Assembly: GCA_900544755.1 (NCBI GenBank)
Contig: UQWQ01000050.1
Coordinates: forward strand, 1-16,315
Direction of reading: 5' to 3'
Length of the DNA: 16,315 nt
Source: an uncultured Collinsella sp.
Lineage (GTDB): Bacteria; Actinomycetota; Coriobacteriia; Coriobacteriales; Coriobacteriaceae
Of the stretch, positions 13,913-16,315 are shown piece after piece. The notes under the pieces were generated by a model. It saw only the letters and a program-made list of their open reading frames with translations. It did no database searches and was not told the origin of the DNA. The first letter of the stretch is position 1. Each line of letters begins with the position of its first letter. The position numbers and the translations under genes were made by a program.

Positions 13913-15574
13913 CTACTCGATCGAGAAGATCACGGGATAGAGCGGCTGCTCGCCACGATGGGCGTCAATCTCCAGATCGGGCTGAGCCTCCTCAATGGCA
14001 TCGACAATCTCCTGGAAGGCCTCATTGGACAGTTCCTCGCCTGCCAGAATCGTCAGCGCGTCGCCCTCCTCTTCCTCCTGCATACGGTTAATGCAATCGA
14101 GCGTGACCTGCTTCACGTCGGAGCCGACCACATCAATGGAGCCGGCAATGATACCCATGACGTCACCGGAGTGAATCGGCGAGCCGTCGGAGGCGCTGGA
14201 ATCGCGCACGGCACGGGTGACCTCGCCATCGCGAACCTCACTGATGGCGTCGACCATAGCGGCGACGGCATCCTCAAGCTCGGAATCGGGTAGGACCGCG
14301 AACAGCGCGGAGAAGGCCTGCGGAACGGTCTTGGTGGGAACGACGGCGACCTTCTTGTCGGTGCAGGCTGAAGCAGCGGCCTCGGCGGCCATGCGGATGT
14401 TGCCGTTGTTGGGCAGGATGATGACCGAGGTCGCGTTGACCTGGTCGACGGCGCCCAGCAGGTCTGCAGTCGAAGGGTTCATGGTCTGGCCACCCGAGAC
14501 GATCACGTCAACGCCGAGAGACTTGAGGATGTCTGCCTCGCCGGAACCGGCGGCAACGGCGACAAAGCCCAGGGCCTTCGCGGGCTCGGCGGCCTTTTCC
14601 TGGTCCTCGTGGATCTTGGCAGTACGGTCGTGGGCCTCCATCTCCATGTTATGGATAAAGACTTCGTAGATCTGACCAAGCTGCAGCATGTGCTCGAGCA
14701 CCAAGTTGGGGGTGTTGGAGTGCACGTGAATCTTGTAATCGGGGTAAGCACCCACGAGCAGCTCGCAGTCGCCCATGGAACCCAGGAACTTGAGGCACTC
14801 GTCCTCGTCAAGGGGAGCGTCGGCCTTAAAGAGGAACTCGTTGCAGTAGCGGAATTCCGAGCCCTCCCAGTCGTCGTTGGCCTCGATCTCAACACGACCA
14901 AGGGCCGCGTCGCGGGCAGAGCAGGCGGAATCAAACGTGGCGGAGAAATCCTCGACAACGGTGCTGCGGCCAAGAGCGGCGGCAACAAAGTTCTCAAGGA
15001 AAATAGCAAAGCCAAAGGCGCCGGAGTCGACCACGCCGTTCTCCTTCAGAACGGGCAGCAGGTCGGGCGTGCGGGCGACGGACTGGTAGGCCTCGACGAC
15101 GATGGCGTCGAGCGCGTCCTCGGCCGAGAACTTCTTCTTTTCGCACTCGTCGGCCTTGGTCGAGACATCGCGCAGCACCGTGAGGATCGTACCCTCGATG
15201 GGCTTACGGACGGCCTGGAAGGCAACCTTGACGGCACGACGGAAGGCGAAGGCGATGTTGGCGGACGTAATGGGCTCGTCGGCGGAGACAAGGCCCTCGG
15301 CCACGCCGCGCAAGATCTGCGAGGTGATGACGCCGGAGTTGCCGCGGGCGCCCATCAGGGAGCCGTGGGTGATGGCGCCGGCGATGGCCTCCATGTCGGC
15401 GTCGGCGGGAAGGGCAGAAAGCTCCTTGGTCACCGAGGCGAGCGTGAGCGACATGTTGGTGCCGGTGTCACCGTCGGGCACGGGAAAGACGTTGAGCTTG
15501 TTGATCTCCTCGGCCTTGTCGGAAACGGCAGCCGCAGCGATCGGAAAACAGGTGCGAATGGTCTTTGCAATCAT
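13913..15574 (-). CDS. DhaL-domain kinase subunit, YloV/FakA-like (DAK phosphatase family)
   Basis: 553 residues, the usual size of YloV/FakA proteins, which in Firmicutes act with FakB lipid-binding partners to phosphorylate exogenous fatty acids. The N-terminal DhaL-like nucleotide domain has NVFPVPDGDTGTNM (28-41), whose aspartates bind Mg-ATP, and GARGNSGVITSQILRG (75-90). The middle domain keeps C244, H283 and H285 (KIHVHSNTP), which match from memory the zinc ligands of S. aureus FakA. The C-terminal domain includes GEADILKSLGVDVIVSGGQTMNPS and ends GEQPLYPVIFSIE, as in the family. The ATG at 15574 has an in-frame TAA three codons upstream, so the start cannot be earlier; GGAGA lies at a long 12-base spacing. 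No fakB is in the window. With PlsX and ACP nearby, a role in lipid supply is likely but inferred. Confidence 0.92.
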   Translation of the reverse strand: MIAKTIRTCFPIAAAAVSDKAEEINKLNVFPVPDGDTGTNMSLTLASVTKELSALPADADMEAIAGAITHGSLMGARGNSGVITSQILRGVAEGLVSADEPITSANIAFAFRRAVKVAFQAVRKPIEGTILTVLRDVSTKADECEKKKFSAEDALDAIVVEAYQSVARTPDLLPVLKENGVVDSGAFGFAIFLENFVAAALGRSTVVEDFSATFDSACSARDAALGRVEIEANDDWEGSEFRYCNEFLFKADAPLDEDECLKFLGSMGDCELLVGAYPDYKIHVHSNTPNLVLEHMLQLGQIYEVFIHNMEMEAHDRTAKIHEDQEKAAEPAKALGFVAVAAGSGEADILKSLGVDVIVSGGQTMNPSTADLLGAVDQVNATSVIILPNNGNIRMAAEAAASACTDKKVAVVPTKTVPQAFSALFAVLPDSELEDAVAAMVDAISEVRDGEVTRAVRDSSASDGSPIHSGDVMGIIAGSIDVVGSDVKQVTLDCINRMQEEEEGDALTILAGEELSNEAFQEIVDAIEEAQPDLEIDAHRGEQPLYPVIFSIE

Positions 15575-15601
15575 GGGTATTTAAATCTCCGTTTTCGGAT
15601 G

Positions 15602-15958
15602 CTAGTTCAGACGGCTCTTGAGCGCGTCGATATGGATGCCGATCTTAAGGCTGGCGGGATCGATCTGGGCGATCTCCTGCAGGGTGAAGGCAACGGAGCT
15701 CGAAAGATTGTGGCAGACGGATTTCATGTTGACGCCGTTCTCGAGCACGACGTGAAGATCGACCGTAAGGCCGTTCTCGTCGGCGGAGACAAGCACGCCC
15801 TTGCGGAGGCGCTGACCGGCAAGCAGGCGCACGCTCTCGGCGCCTTGGAGCTGCTCAGCCATACCGACGACGCCATAGCACGTCATCGCGGCATAACCGG
15901 CAATATCGGCAATAACGTCGTTCGAGACGCTCAGGCTGCCGTTAATGGTCTCAGACAC
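15602..15958 (-). CDS. Asp23/YloU-family envelope stress response protein
   Basis: 118 residues of the Asp23/Gls24 (DUF322) family: NGSLSVSNDVIADIAGYAAMTCYGVVGMA near the start, then DLHVVLENGVNMKSVCHNLSSSVAFTLQE and a short basic C-terminus. No signal or membrane segment is seen. In Firmicutes these proteins relate to envelope stress, and yloU lies directly before yloV (fakA), as here. The start is GTG at 15958, placed by AAGGAG six bases upstream; a start at the ATG 15991 would place this site inside the coding region. It is the first protein gene of the minus-strand cluster and is 27 bp from the FakA-like gene. Confidence 0.9.
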   Translation of the reverse strand: MSETINGSLSVSNDVIADIAGYAAMTCYGVVGMAEQLQGAESVRLLAGQRLRKGVLVSADENGLTVDLHVVLENGVNMKSVCHNLSSSVAFTLQEIAQIDPASLKIGIHIDALKSRLN

Positions 15959-15973
15959 AAGAATCTCCTTATC

Positions 15974-15990
15974 TGGTGCTCGCGGCACCA
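15974..15990 (-). promoter_or_regulatory. Small leader hairpin before the Asp23-family gene
   Basis: On the minus strand TGGTGC and GCACCA form a 6-bp stem with the loop CGCGA, ending a few bases before the AAGGAG site. It could stabilise the message or affect initiation; no known riboswitch or leader class is recognised. Confidence 0.35.
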
Positions 15991-16006
15991 TGTCGTGGGA
16001 GCAATC

Positions 16007-16023
16007 ATTGTAATATTCTACAA
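16007..16023 (-). promoter_or_regulatory. Candidate -10 region and dyad upstream of the Asp23-led cluster
   Basis: On the minus strand two -10-like hexamers, TAGAAT (16020-16015) and TACAAT (16012-16007), lie within the inverted repeat TTGTA-6 bp-TACAA (16008-16023). Neither has a good -35 at 16-18 bp. If TACAAT is used, transcription starts near 16000 with a leader of about 40 nt. The AT-rich patch stands out in GC-rich DNA after the tRNA terminator, so the cluster promoter is probably here, possibly under a regulator that binds the dyad. Confidence 0.35.
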
Positions 16024-16116
16024 CGACCGCGCCATGTTGAGGTGGTGGGTCGCGGGATTACATCCTCGACACGAAATGTTGATATGGCAACGTTCGAGTC
16101 AAGTGGTCGCGGCATG

Positions 16117-16146
16117 AAAAAACCCGCCGCATAAGCGACGGGTTTT
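16117..16146 (-). terminator. Intrinsic terminator of the tRNA-Asn unit
   Basis: On the minus strand AAAACCCGTCGC and GCGGCGGGTTTT pair in a 12-bp stem (one G-U) with the loop TTAT, followed by a run of six T ending at 16117. It begins seven bases after the CCA end of the tRNA and separates the tRNAs from the protein cluster. Confidence 0.9.
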
Positions 16147-16152
16147 ACAACC

Positions 16153-16227
16153 TGGCTCCCCGGGTAGGACTCGAACCTACAACAGCGCGGTTAACAGCCG
16201 CGTGCTCTACCATTGAGCTACCGAGGA
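16153..16227 (-). tRNA. tRNA-Asn (anticodon GUU)
   Basis: A complete cloverleaf on the minus strand, 72 nt plus an encoded CCA (16155-16153). The acceptor arms TCCTCGG and CCGGGGA pair with one U-G, the discriminator base is G, the D arm reads GCTCAATGGTAGAGC, the anticodon loop CTGTTAA carries GTT with a CGCGG/CCGCG stem, and the T arm is GTAGG-TTCGAGT-CCTAC. The GUU anticodon assigns asparagine. The same sequence is repeated at 16262. Confidence 0.97.
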
Positions 16228-16234
16228 ATTTAAA

Positions 16235-16252
16235 AGCCCAGCGGAATGGGCT
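16235..16252 (-). terminator. Weak terminator-like or processing hairpin between the two tRNAs
   Basis: On the minus strand AGCCCA and TGGGCT form a 6-bp stem with the loop TTCCGC, followed by TTTAAA. It fills the 34-bp gap between the tRNAs. No promoter fits after it, so the downstream tRNA is probably made by read-through and this hairpin is a weak terminator or a processing spacer. Confidence 0.4.
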
Positions 16253-16261
16253 GAGAAATTC

Positions 16262-16315
16262 TGGCTCCCCGGGTAGGACTCGAACCTACAACAGCGCGGT
16301 TAACAGCCGCGTGCT
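16262..16315 (-). tRNA. tRNA-Asn (GUU), second copy, cut by the window end
   Basis: The 54 bases from the CCA end (16264-16262) through the T arm, anticodon arm with GTT and the start of the D arm are identical to 16153-16206. The 5' part lies beyond the window. It is the upstream member of a tandem pair, offset by 109 bp. Confidence 0.95.

Overview
The window looks like part of a chromosome from a high-GC actinobacterium, most likely of the class Coriobacteriia (Collinsella or a close relative). This is inferred from the protein sequences and from a gene order that mixes actinobacterial and Firmicutes arrangements; no 16S gene or database search supports it. Almost all of the DNA is coding and no mobile element, CRISPR array or phage gene is visible. 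No gene-free stretch reaches 300 bases: the longest are the left end (1-179) and the region between the last protein gene and the first tRNA (15959-16152).

Left part, plus strand (1-1064). A single gene at 180-944 encodes an UPF0251/DUF134 helix-turn-helix domain fused to a NifX/NifB-type metallocluster domain with a His/Cys-rich tail. Two near-identical TGACATATG(T/C)CAGA dyads lie upstream, 53 bp apart, and look like operators. The gene converges on ffh, and a strong stem-loop terminator lies between them.

Main part, minus strand (16152 down to 1065). In transcription order: an Asp23-family protein, a YloV/FakA-like DhaL-domain kinase subunit, recG, rsmD, coaD, a small coiled-coil DivIVA/SepIVA-like protein, a DUF177 (YceD) protein, rpmF, plsX, an acyl carrier protein, rnc, smc, ftsY and ffh. 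Many neighbours overlap (TAATG or ATGA junctions) or are 3-10 bp apart, as in a translationally coupled superoperon. It joins the Bacillus-type block (yloU-yloV-recG ... plsX-acp-rnc-smc-ftsY-ffh) to the rsmD-coaD-(sepIVA)-DUF177-rpmF block. Functions covered are phospholipid and CoA synthesis (FakA-like protein, PlsX, ACP, CoaD), ribosome and RNA maturation (RsmD, L32, DUF177, RNase III), chromosome maintenance (RecG, Smc) and co-translational membrane targeting (FtsY, Ffh). Two terminator-like hairpins, rpmF|plsX and plsX|acpP, interrupt the run and may make plsX and acpP separately controlled.

Right end, minus strand (16117-16315). Two identical tRNA-Asn(GUU) genes lie in tandem, the second cut by the window edge, followed by an intrinsic terminator that separates them from the protein cluster.

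The least ordinary elements are the DUF134-NifX-His/Cys fusion with its operator pair, a DxxE to NxxE change in RNase III, an NSL instead of DSL at the phosphopantetheine site of the ACP, and the attenuator-like hairpins around plsX. The rest is conserved housekeeping.
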